Assembly (NCBI GenBank): GCA_024195585.1
Contig: SWBL01000381.1
Span: 1-45,450, forward strand
DNA from: Aureobasidium sp. EXF-3400
Lineage: Eukaryota > Ascomycota > Dothideomycetes > Dothideales > Saccotheciaceae
Length of the DNA stretch: 45,450 nucleotides
Reading direction: 5' to 3'
The translations under genes and the position numbers were made by a program. Below, piece after piece: positions 21,954 to 32,330 of this stretch. The notes under the pieces are model-generated. The model was not told where the DNA came from, ran no database searches, and saw nothing but the letters and a program-made list of their open reading frames with translations. Numbering within the stretch: the stretch's first letter is position 1; each line of letters begins with the position of its first letter.

Positions 21954-23544
21954 ATGTCGCAGAACAGGCCTTCGGCGTTCTCTAGCTTACGCATGGGCGG
22001 TAAGGATACCATCACCTCCCCCGCGCTCTTCATTTCCTCCCCTTGTGCCATCTGCGCATCCGCCATACAGCTCGCCATCCATCCCACTCCATCCATTGGC
22101 CCAATCCCATGCTTTGCTCGTACTGACGCCGTACAGAGGTAATTCGCGAAAAGGTCCAGGATGGCTTGACCGGAGAGACAAAAGAGATGCAGTACACCCA
22201 GTGCAAGATTGTCGGCAACGGTTCCTTCGGTGTTGTCTTCCAGACCAAGCTGTCCCCCAGCGGCGAAGATGCTGCTATCAAGCGTGTGCTTCAGGACAAG
22301 CGTTTCAAGGTCGCCAACCCCCGATTTTTACTCCCCTAGCTGTTCGACTGACCCTGCGTAGAACAGAGAGCTCCAGATCATGAGGATAGTGCGACACCCT
22401 AACATTGTCGAGCTGAAGGCTTTCTACTACTCCAACGGCGATCGCGTACGTCTCAATCCGTTCGATCCATCAATTCAGTCACTAACGCAGGATGTTTAGA
22501 AGGACGAGGTCTACCTCAATCTCGTACTCGAATTTGTCCCCGAAACTGTCTACCGCGCATCCCGCTATTTTAACAAGATGAAGACAACCATGCCTATTCT
22601 CGAGGTCAAGCTGTACATTTACCAGCTGTTCCGCTCGCTCGCCTACATTCACAGCCAGGGTATCTGCCACAGAGACATCAAGCCTCAAAACCTGCTTCTT
22701 GACCCCAACAGCGGTATCCTCAAGCTCTGTGATTTCGGAAGTGCCAAGATACTCATCGAGAACGAGCCCAACGTCTCGTACATCTGTTCACGCTACTACA
22801 GAGCCCCTGAGCTCATCTTCGGCGCAACCAACTACACGACAAAGATTGGTGCGTAGACTGCAAAGCGTCATAGACCGACTTCAAGCTGATTCATTTGCTT
22901 TCTTAGATGTCTGGTCCACTGGCTGTGTCATGGCTGAGCTTATGCTCGGTCAGCCTTTGTTCCCCGGTGAGTCGGGTATTGACCAATTGGTCGAGATCAT
23001 CAAGGTTCTGGGAACTCCCACTCGCGACCAAATCCGCACCATGAACCCCAACTACATGGAGCACAAGTTCCCCCAGATCAAGCCTCACCCGTTCAACAAG
23101 GTAAGTTTCAGCTCGGTAATCCCGCGCGAACTTTCACTTACACATTTGAAAGGTCTTCCGCAAGGCCGACCCCAGTGCCATCGATCTCATTTCCAAGCTT
23201 CTCGAGTACACGCCGACACAACGTTTGTCCGCCATTGAAGCCATGGTCCACCCCTTCTTCGACGAGTTGAGAGATCCCAACACCCGATTCCCTGATTCTC
23301 GCCACCCCGGAGGTGCCACCAAGGACATGCCTGAGCTCTTCAACTTCAACCACCATGGTAAGCAAGACTATTTCTGTAATGATAATATGGAGTATGCTGA
23401 CGTTTTTCAGAACTCTCCATCGCACCCCACATGAACGCCCAACTTGTCCCCGCACACGTTCGTCCCCAATTGGCAGCAAAGGGTCTTGACATTGACAACT
23501 TGACGCCTCTGACCAAAGATGCCATGATGGCACGACTGGATTAA
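21954..23544 (+). CDS. Glycogen synthase kinase-3 family protein kinase
   Basis: GSK-3 kinases are Ser/Thr kinases of the CMGC group; in fungi (Rim11/Mck1/Gsk3 type) they act in development, stress and glycogen control. Exons 21954-21999, 22137-22309, 22362-22445, 22500-22848, 22907-23100, 23153-23357 and 23411-23544 give 394 residues. The first intron is 137 bases, the others 52-58. The glycine loop GNGSFGVV is at 42-49, the ATP-anchoring lysine is K64 (AIKRVL), the catalytic loop HRDIKPQN is at 158-165 with Asp160, and DFG is at 179-181. The activation-loop tyrosine typical of GSK-3 is Tyr195 in [13 protein letters not shown]. The C-terminal lobe has [10 protein letters not shown] and ends MMARLD. 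All catalytic residues are present. Its start is [15 protein letters not shown], with the first intron splitting the next codon. Confidence 0.97.
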
Positions 23545-25234
23545 GAAGAACAAAAAGAAAAAAAACTATCGGCAAAAAAACTATACACAGATCATGAATT
23601 AGCGATGCATACTCTTTTCAATTTTTCAAGACCTTCGATCGACCCATCAGCGGTCTACTTTTTCGGCGTCCCACCCTGGAGTCTTTCAAAATCATTTCGC
23701 GCATTCGACAAAGGGTCAGTGGACAAGCCTTTGCTTGAACAGATTACAAGACGTCGAATAAAGCTGGTTTTCCCGGAGTATTTGCTTTGCTGCTAATGCC
23801 GCTGCTGCTTCCGCCGCCGGCATCGCTGTGGATGTCTCTCTTACTTGTTCTTTTTCCTTTCTCTTATTTTATACGCCGAATGGGTGGCCCGAGCAAGTTT
23901 TGTTTCTTCCTTTTTCCAAAGTGTGGTGCGGTAGAGATCTCTGAGTTGGAATCTCTATTTGAAAGATTTGACACTCGTCGCATCCATCTCTGAATGCAGA
24001 GATGACCGATCAGATCAACTGATGGTTCTCTCGATTCTGTTCTTGTTTGCTTCTGCGCCCTAATTCGGGGATTGCAGGCGGCGCTCGGAAGAGTCAACAA
24101 AGTTGGAGAACAAAGAAGTTATGATAGGGAGGTTGAGGGTATTTGATGGTACGCGAGCAGAAGGAATGATGGCTTTCGTCTCGTCTTTGACCCAGGAACG
24201 GAGCACTCTGATGAGGACTAAGTAACGCAGGAAAATTTCCTTTTATCTTCGTGTTTCTTTTAATCCTTTTTATCATTGCTCGGCCTGGTTTCTGTTGTTG
24301 TCTAGAGCTCCTGCTCTTACGAGAGTTGCACAGTCAAACAGACGTGGGCGAAAAGTGTATGTTTGCTTTGCAGTTGGCTATCTGACTTTAGACCAGAATC
24401 GATTTTGTTCTTTCAACTTTCGATATTCACTATACTGTACCCTTGTGTCGAACGGGTCTCGAGCGACACTCTTCGACAAATGAGCCCTTCATGATTGACA
24501 GAAGACGTTCTGATCAGTCTTCTGCTGCTGCTGCTGCTACTGCTGCTGCTCGCAGGAAGTATACTAAAGACTTCCTCAATACTTCCTCTCACTCGAGCCA
24601 GACGGCTTCATGCACTTCTCAGTCTATCACTCCATATAAGCTCAAGTATTCTCATCGGATCCAAGATTCCGCTCTCACTCAAGGGCTCTTGAGACTCGAG
24701 AGTCCCCGTACACTGGCTCACTCTCGTATGGTCCTTCAGTGACAAGTATTAATATATAACAAGCCTTTCCTTCGATACTTCCTTCCATCTTCCTTGGTCA
24801 CTCGATATCTACCTCTACTCTTCCACCTTCCAACTTGAGCATCTATCCCTTACATGGTGGACTCTTGAGTACACAAGGACACTTCCGAGTCTCATCTTAC
24901 AAGATCGTCAGCCATGGCCAGACAGACAGAGAAGGAGCGCCAGCTTTTGATGGCTCGCAAGAAAGTTGGTTACGAAGAACTGGCAGCAGTCGAGAGACAT
25001 GAAGATGTGGACATGATTGATGTCGAAATGGGGGAAGTTCGGATGGTTGATGCAGATGAAGCAGCAGCACAAGAGCTGTCCCGATTGAGCATCTCGGAAG
25101 GCGCCAAGAAGCCGCGTCGGATTCTCGTCCCAAGAGGTCCGCGCGGAAGAGGGAAGTTCAGCTACCAAAGCAACAAAGCTATTGCCAGCGAACAAGTCCA
25201 TCAGCGTGTTCGACTGCACGACCCAGACAGAATA
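23545..25234. other. Intergenic region GSK-3 to CBP80, with CTG repeat and in-frame upstream coding potential
   Basis: The first part is the GSK-3 3' end, rich in A and T tracts. A CTG/CTA trinucleotide repeat covers about 24522-24550. A small ATG-started frame at 24491-24742 reads Ala-rich because of it and is probably not a gene. From 24914 an ATG in excellent context (GCCATGGCC) opens 107 codons that run in frame, without a stop, into the CBP80 start used here. See the CBP80 entry. Confidence 0.55.
24522..24550. repeat. CTG trinucleotide microsatellite
   Basis: Nine or so CTG units, interrupted once by CTA, lie upstream of the CBP80 gene. Length variation between strains would be expected. 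It is likely in an untranslated or spacer region. Confidence 0.85.
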
Positions 25235-27810
25235 ATGTCCGACGATAGACGTGGAGGCGGCGGCTACAACAACCGCAAGAGACGCTTCAACAGAGGTAAT
25301 TCAACACAAAACACACACTTCGTCTTTCGCCGAGCTAACCTGCTTTGTTTACAGACGATGATGAGGGTGGTTACGATCGCAGACCTCAGCGCAGAAGATA
25401 TGAGGAGGCTCCTCCCGGTACAAGGCTACGCCGCCAGCTTCTCTCTGTCGCTGAGTCGCCAATGAAGAACCCTGAGGACGAAGTGACGGAAATCGCAAAG
25501 CTCGTTACCGAAAACTACCACGACAACTACGTCAAGGAGACGTACTGCGATCTGGTCCTTTCCCTGGTTCTCGAGCAACCTTTCAAGATCCCCTTTGTCG
25601 CCGCTTCCGTCTTGTGCGCCAACAACGACAAGAGCGACTCCGCTGCTGAAGTCCTGGGTCGCACATCGATTCTGCTGCAGCGTCATCTCGATGCTGGTGA
25701 ATGGCGCAGCGTCAAGCTGTTGCTACGATTTTTGGCCTGCCTTCAGCCTCTCTTCAGCGACTATGGCGTCTTTGGCATCCTCGAAGAGCTTTTCGATCGC
25801 GCCGTAGACCTTCAGACTGCCTCGTCCGACGACGCCGTCGGTCTCGAGCTGGTCAAGATTATCCTCCTTACCATCCCATACGTCCTGGCCGACCCCAACA
25901 CTGGCCTCGAACAACGCGCCGCCGAGCTGCTGGAGAAGACCGATATCGTTGCTTCTACACCACATGCCCTCGAGGCCCTGGTCGACCCATACCCGACACC
26001 TGAGGGCGAACAGAAGCCTATGGCTTGCCCCAGCATACTCAGCGCATTGCAGAGTCAGCTTCAGGGTGAGGCCGCCTCAGGCTGGAAGCTCGCCTGTATC
26101 CCTCGTCTGACCCGTGTCACTGCTCCGGCACCTGCTGAGGGCGAGAATGGCGAACAGGCTGCACCCAACAAGCACTCATTCCCCCAGCTCTCAGTGCCTT
26201 CGCCCGTCAACCCTGGTCCTCACGCCCTCTTCCCTGAGGTCTGCTTCTCGCTCTTTGCCGATCAAGACGTAGAGTCCGTCCCTCCTACCTCCAACATTGC
26301 CGCATCGCTGCTACGAGACGCCGTCACCGATACTATCAACATCCTCGACTTCAACCGAAACGCCGCTGCCAAATTCCTCATCGATGTTGACTGCTACTGG
26401 GCCCCCAACACTTTCGTCAAGCGTGCCACCGCTTTTGACAAGTTGAAGGACATCCCCGAAGGACGCTCGACATGGAAGCCTGAAGATCTGGTCGTCGATG
26501 CCGTCTTCTCTCAAATCCTGCGCCTTCCTACCTCGGAACACAAGCTCGTTTACTACCACTCCGTCATCACCGAGGCTTGCAAGATCGCCCCTGCCGCCGT
26601 TGCTCCCAGTCTGGGTAGAGCCATCCGTTTCCTCTTCCGTAGCCTGGATGTCATGGATCTCGAGCTTCAATACCGTTATATGGACTGGTTTGCCCACCAT
26701 TTGAGCAACTTCGAGTTCCGCTGGAAGTGGACTGAATGGATTGACGAACTCGAGCGTTCTGACCTGGAGCCCAGAAAGGCCTTCATCGTCGGTTCGCTAG
26801 ACAAGGAGATCCGTCTCTCTTTCGCTAAGCGTATCAGAGAGACTCTCCCCGAGGCCTACGCACCCCTGATCTCTGAGGGCAAGATGAAGGATACTCCTGA
26901 CTTCAAGTACCTCGACGAGCAGACTCCTTACTCTCAACAAGGTAATGCCATGCATGCGTTGATTCGCAGAAAGGCTACCGAAGAAGAGATCGAGGTTGTC
27001 ATCAGCGAGATCCAGACCCTCGCCAGCGAGCAGGGTGTTGAAGATGTCCTTGTGCCCAGCACTGACGCATACATGACCAGCATCTGCTCAGTTGGTAGCA
27101 AATCGCTCTCTCACGTTCTGTCCTGTATCGAGCGATGCAAAGAACGCCTCCTCGCAATCGGTCCCCAATCCGAACTTGCGCGTCGTCAAATCATCACATC
27201 AGTCATCGACTACTGGGCCGACCACCCCGGCACTGCTGTCAACATCATCGACAAACTGCTCAACTACACCATCATCACACCTATGAGCGTCATCGAATGG
27301 GCACTCCACGACCACATGCAGCACGGCCGTGCACTCGCACAAACCCACATCTACGAAATGATCTCAGCCACCATGTTCAAGGTCAGCAACCGCATGCGCC
27401 AAATCGTGCAAGCCCGCGCCGAAGCCGACCTCTCCGAAGAGCAAAAGAGCTTGCTAGACGAGACTTTGATCCGCGAACGCCAAACCATGCGCGATCTCTT
27501 CAACGCCATCATTGAAGCCGTAGTCACCATCGCCAACGCAGCTCAAGACGACATGATTGAACGCTTTGACGGCGACAGTGCTGAGCAGACTTTGCTGCAG
27601 CAGTGGGGTGCTCGTTGGGCTCGTGTGTGGAGACGCAAGATGGCTGTTGAAGAAGCCATTGTCAGTGAAGCTGCCATTGAAGCTGCTGATGTTGCTAGAG
27701 AGGCCGAGAGAGTTAAGGTTGAGGCTCAAGCTGCTGAGGCTGATGCTGCTGCTGCTGCTGAGCAACCTGCTGATGCTAATATGGATCAGGAAGATCATGA
27801 CATCGCATAA
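25235..27810 (+). CDS. Nuclear cap-binding complex large subunit (CBP80 / Sto1 / Gcr3)
   Basis: CBP80 pairs with CBP20 to bind the m7G cap of nuclear transcripts and supports splicing, export and decay. Exons 25235-25295 and 25355-27810 give 838 residues, similar to fungal relatives; the intron is 59 bases. The N-terminus is Arg/Gly/Asp-rich (MSDDRRGGGGYNNRKRRFNR, then a DDDE patch and RRPQRRRYEE), a likely nuclear signal. A helical MIF4G-type region follows from about residue 55, with YVKETYCDLVLSLVLEQPFK. A middle domain contains the family segment MDWFAHHLSNFEFRWKWTEW. The C-terminal third is helical with a RRKMAVEEAI stretch and an Ala/Glu-rich tail partly made of GCT repeats. A longer product starting at 24914 (945 residues) is possible: the extra 107 codons are open, in frame and have a strong start context. 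I prefer 25235 because relatives begin with an RG-rich segment like this one. Confidence 0.93.
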
Positions 27811-30112
27811 AAGTCCTTTTTGCTTTCGCAGCGATGATTTGAAATGAGACGAGGGTTAGCACGGGGACTGCTGGTATTTCTTATTTTCTTCTCCTTTTAT
27901 GGTTTCCCGTTTCTTATAACCAACTTCCCCTCGTGTATATCCAAAGAAAGCAATCAGTGTTCCCAAGCTACTACTTTCCACTCTGATTATCCGTGTGAGA
28001 GCTTGGAATGCCACTCTGGTCACTCGTGCTTGAATGATGACTCGGGCAGGGTCACTCTTTTTTGTCATTTCGAATTTCCTTTTCTGGCGTGCTACAGACT
28101 TGTAACCACATCTGACGGTTAGTATGAGCCTTTGAAAATGCTTATAACGAGCTTTGCAAGCATTTGTCATTGGTCAAACAAAACAATGTGGACTCCTGCG
28201 CTACACGACGCTAACCGTCAGTTGGTGAGAAGAGTTCTGTATCGGATGGTTACTTCTCTTTCAGCTGTGTATCGATGTTTCCCTTCTTTGCTCATCAGCA
28301 CGGGAGTTTTGATCCTCTTAGTTTGTCTTGTTATTGAGATACCGCTTCTGTGTATCACCTTCTGGCTTTTCTACTTCGGCATCACATATCCAGTGATCAT
28401 CTTTCGTTGCAATCTTTTGTTTTGCTCCTCAGCTTCCTTCTTTTGGCTCGCCTGTCTTTGACACAGATTCATCATGCAGCCGATGGTTAGCCTAGGCTTT
28501 GTGAACTGCATGTATCCAGGCGAAGTTATTTAGATACCCTCCCTGGTTCCTGCAAGGTAGTGGGAACACATGCTACCTGTCGGATCTAGTTCGAGTCCTG
28601 CATACTGCTGAACCATTTTTGACGCTTCTATCTACTGAGGGGTTTCGGTCTAGACTCCGTAGTTCCTAGAATCTATCTTTGCTATTTTCGTCCTACGGTT
28701 AAATGATCAGATCGGTTATGGTATAGCCTGATGATTGAGGGTAAATGTCAGTTTCCAGATATACCACCTCAAACAGCACATTCCAGCTGACGACGTCTCG
28801 TGTTAACGTCAGTATTGCTTGCAGTATATCCAACCTGTTTAACATACTTCAGATGTCCCAATCACGAATTTCAAATAGCAAAATTTTCTGCCTAGCAGAT
28901 AATTATCCAAATTCCTGGATGAAGAAGTTTATTTTTCCTCAGGCGAATACTCAGCTCAGGGACTTGACCCCGAACCTGCATGAAAGTAGCAAGCCACATA
29001 TGTTGTGTAACGAGTGTGATGCGATATACCAAAAGCAGGTTTCGCATAAACGAGGTGCGACTTCCACATCTGGACAGCTCCGACAGCTCCTGACAGTGCA
29101 GAAAGAATGTCAATTTATTCCCGCAGATGAAATTGTTCATTCCCGGAGATGTCCAGATTGCAATTTATATCTTCTTCGTTGATTACGTTTTTCAGCTCAC
29201 CGCTATCTGTGTGTGAGATATTTCTTGCATGTTCGATATATTGCAGTGTGGTGGCGGTCAGACGAAGAGGTATCCTGCATCTGCAGTGCTGTTTGCTATA
29301 ATGCAGTGGACAGTTTGCTGCGTGTACAAAGTAGGGAGGCCTGAAATTTTCTTTTTCGTTTAGGTATGTATTTCTCAATCTGCCATGCATGGACTTGATC
29401 GGAGACCCCAGCTCGATTGACGAGAGTCTTCTCTTTGATGATCCCTTATGGTTGCATGTGATGAGAGCAGGTTCGTTGAGAAGCTGTGAAGCGTGGGCGT
29501 GTTCGGTATACTGCATTTACGAGGAGTGACACAAAGGTGTTTCCGGTGGTAGTGGTGGTCCTGGCGTCATGCTCGCAATATCGAGATGGTACCCAGGGGA
29601 TAATGTGGATCGTACCAGTAGAGATCTCGGGCCCCTTAAGGATTCTCGAGCAAAGATGTCGCGTGATTGGCCGTCACTGATAGCAACGCTAGTCATTCGC
29701 GATAATGGATGGTGGGAAGTCCTGTTGTGGTATGATAGATACTGACGAAAGGCGGTAAGCAAGATGATGTAAGTAGAGGCTATAGGCAAAGGACGATGAA
29801 CGCAAAGAGATGATATGGAGATGGAGTTGAGTTGGGGAGATACCAAGAACCCATGGAACCAAGCAAGCAAACAATTGAGACAGGGCAAGCGTGAGCTGAG
29901 TTCAAGACCAAAATTAAACCACTCAGAGCAAGACAGGAAGTCGCGTCTGTCCAGTTTCATGTGCGAATTCTTACTCTCCAGCCGCCATGTGAACACGTAA
30001 ATTGGCTGATGAATAACCAGAACAAAGAATGCAATTTCCGTATGCTAGATATGCTTAAGGTTACATCAGATGCATTTTCCCAAGTTCAGACACTTCGAGG
30101 TTGGTCGAAAAT
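27811..30112. other. 2.3-kb convergent intergenic region without supported genes
   Basis: It lies between the CBP80 and CRD1 stop codons. A frame at 28138-28461 would encode two hydrophobic stretches, and one at 28745-29182 has two CxxC pairs, but neither resembles a known family. Two similar 16-base stretches, GTTCGATATATTGCAG (about 29231) and GTTCGGTATACTGCAT (about 29500), lie on the same strand 270 bases apart. No RNA gene is clear. Confidence 0.45.
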
Positions 30113-31534
30113 CTAAGCGATTACTCCCTCTTCCTTCTTCTTTGGCAGATCCTTGGTCAGAGCCAAGTACGCAGCAGCAATAACGACACTGCCAAAAGTC
30201 ACACCAATGATCGCTCTACCCCTTCTTCCCTGCTTGAGTATGAGCTGTTCATCCTTGCCTAGGATCTTGACTGCATCCTTGAGGAAGGCATAGCTAAGTC
30301 CGCTCCATGCTGTAGTTCCAGCCACCAGGATCTGGAAGTAGGTCATGAACTGAGCGAGGTCAAGTTTTCCAAGACCAATGTCGTGCATGATACCGAGATG
30401 GTGGTTGTCTGCTGTGATGACGGGGTATGCCAAAGTGGCTCCAATAAGCAGCAACTGTAAGAAGGTATTGTACTTGCTCATAGTGGTAGGGTGCACTTCG
30501 GCGGATGGCAGTGAGAAGTCCCAGTAGCGCTTGAAGGTCTTGGGTGCTGGCAAAGATGCATATCGCCAATAAAGAGCAGCCACTGCAAGAGAAACATCAC
30601 GTCCCAAAATGAGGGTTGCCAGAGATACTGCATCACGAATTAGACAAGCTCGTTTACCCAGCATAAGAGAATACCTACCTGGCAAGAGACCGTTCATGGA
30701 TAATGTCACGGTCAGAATGGTCATCAAGAACTTGTCGGCCATGGGATCAATAACACTACCGACAACAGTCTGCAGTTTGTACTTGCGGGCAATCCATCCG
30801 TCGACCAAGTCAGTGATGCCTGCATAAGCGAAAAGAGCAAGTGCCCATGTGTGCTGCTCGTGCAAGACCAGATAACCAACAAAGGGTGCAGCGACTAAGC
30901 GGGTCGCGGTGAGGATGTTGGGAACATTGTAAATTTGCTCTCGTGGTGTCAAGGAGCGGACCTTGTCGCCGATGATACTCGCTTTCGGGCCTACAACATT
31001 GAGACCCTGCGGGAGAGACGTTTCCGTATCTGGCAACTCGGGCCTCAGATGTTCCTTCTTGTGCCAATTGTCAGTCAATGTTGCATCTCGAATTTCCCCA
31101 TAAAATTATAAGGCCTGAGCCAGCATGCGAGAGATTAGGAAGAAGCACCACGTGTGCCATCTGATACACAACGGTACGAAGGGTAGCAATCAGACGTTGA
31201 GTGGGATTATCAGCAAAACTTACAGGGGTCTTGAGGCCGCTGTCCTTCGAGGTTGAAGAATAGCGACGTCGGCTTGATTCCAAGGGGGAACACGAGCTAG
31301 GATAGCAAGTATTAGATCACACAGCCTCCATAGCTTTGGATACGATCATGGGGTGGGGTATTACTCAGTCGAGGAGCCCAGGGCAAAATTGTACCGCTGA
31401 GTGCAATGGTACTGCTGAATAGGCTGGCGGGTTGCTAGACGCGCGGAGCGCACTGCTGATGTCGACACAAGTGGTCTTGAGACCGCGGCGAAGGTACGGC
31501 CACGGCACAGTAGAGGCAGTGATCGGCCGGTCAT
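30113..31534 (-). CDS. CRD1: Cardiolipin synthase, mitochondrial (CDP-alcohol phosphatidyltransferase)
   Basis: Crd1 joins CDP-diacylglycerol and phosphatidylglycerol to make cardiolipin in the inner mitochondrial membrane. Proposed exons (minus): 31534-31365, 31296-31224, 31057-30679 and 30627-30113, about 378 residues. Exon 1 (MTGRSLPLLCRGRTFAAVSR) is rich in Arg/Ser/Ala and lacks acidic residues, as in a presequence; exon 2 adds SSRRRYSSTSKD. The CDP-alcohol motif is intact: NVPNILTATRL, then DGX2ARX8GX3DX3D covering DGWIAR to DPMADK. The family segments LILGRDVSLA, KTFKRYWDFSLPSAEVHPTT and SKYNTFLQLL follow. The last intron (30628-30678) is 51 bases, stop-free and in frame; joining LLP to VSLATLILGRD fits relatives better than reading through. 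The acceptor of the 31223 intron is uncertain: I use AAG at 31058, but other choices shift a few residues. Confidence 0.9.
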
Positions 31535-32330
31535 GGCGGCGGAGCTGACAGCTGACAGTCTGCCTGAAATGCTGAGACGTGCCATTGACCAGCTTCCATG
31601 GCTCGCAAATAATGTCTTATTGACCGCTGCAGTTGGATGCGACATGTCGTTTGTTCGGCGCGCTTGCGAAAAGGTCCGTTCACCAATAGTGATGGAAGAA
31701 AGACAATCACATGAGAACGCCAACGCTCGCGATGATCGTCATTAGAGGACGCTGCAAATCCCAAAGTCCAAGGCGTTCGAGAGCACATCCAAGAAACCAC
31801 TCTCAGGGCTGAGTCTTGACAATTATGCGAGGAAAATCTTTGTGTTGCAGAGCAATATGAGCCGACGGATGCACGATGAGGAAAATTTTCAAGAGCTACA
31901 TATCATTATCGTAACGATTGTTGCCCTGCACAGCTCGCTGCTGAGTTTGGTGGCCGAGAAAAGAAGATGTGCCAACATGTCGCTCACCAGTTGAGCAACG
32001 ATCTATTGTAGACTGTAGACACGCCTTAATAGAGGTGATCAGGAATATAGACAAATCACTGTATTTGACGGTGGTGCGCAAGGGGTGAAATGATAAGTTT
32101 AGAATTTTTTTAATTATACACTGCAATGCTGCCTGATCCGAATACAGTACAAGCAATTGATGCCCAACACTGTCCTAGCTATCTGAGGCCAGGTCCTCAC
32201 TTTTGCGAGACTCCGTCACCTGCTGCAAGAAAGAGATAATGAAACAGCAAAGGACTCGCTAAACCGCAAGACTCTGAAGAAAAGAAGGGTCGTTAACATA
32301 AACAGGCTGAAGAGAATAATCGTTGTTTGC
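31535..32330. other. Intergenic region between CRD1 and the WOPR gene
   Basis: About 800 bases hold the CRD1 promoter and the WOPR gene's 3' end. Short frames occur but none is supported. An A/T-rich stretch lies near 32095-32120. Confidence 0.5.

Noticed and set aside
24491..24742. 83-codon frame with an Ala run
   Set aside because: The Ala run is the CTG microsatellite; the rest has no recognisable pattern.
28138..28461. Small frame with two hydrophobic stretches
   Set aside because: No family resemblance or conserved motif; the hydrophobicity comes from a T-rich stretch. Could only be revived by transcript evidence.
28545..28620. tRNA-like stretch with TTCGAGTCC and a GGTAG/CTACC hairpin
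   Set aside because: The bases around the T-loop-like sequence do not form a T-stem and no acceptor stem pairs, so it is not a tRNA gene.
28745..29182. 145-codon frame with CNEC and CPDC pairs, suggesting a zinc site
   Set aside because: The remaining composition is random-like, the two pairs are far apart and no zinc-domain context is present.
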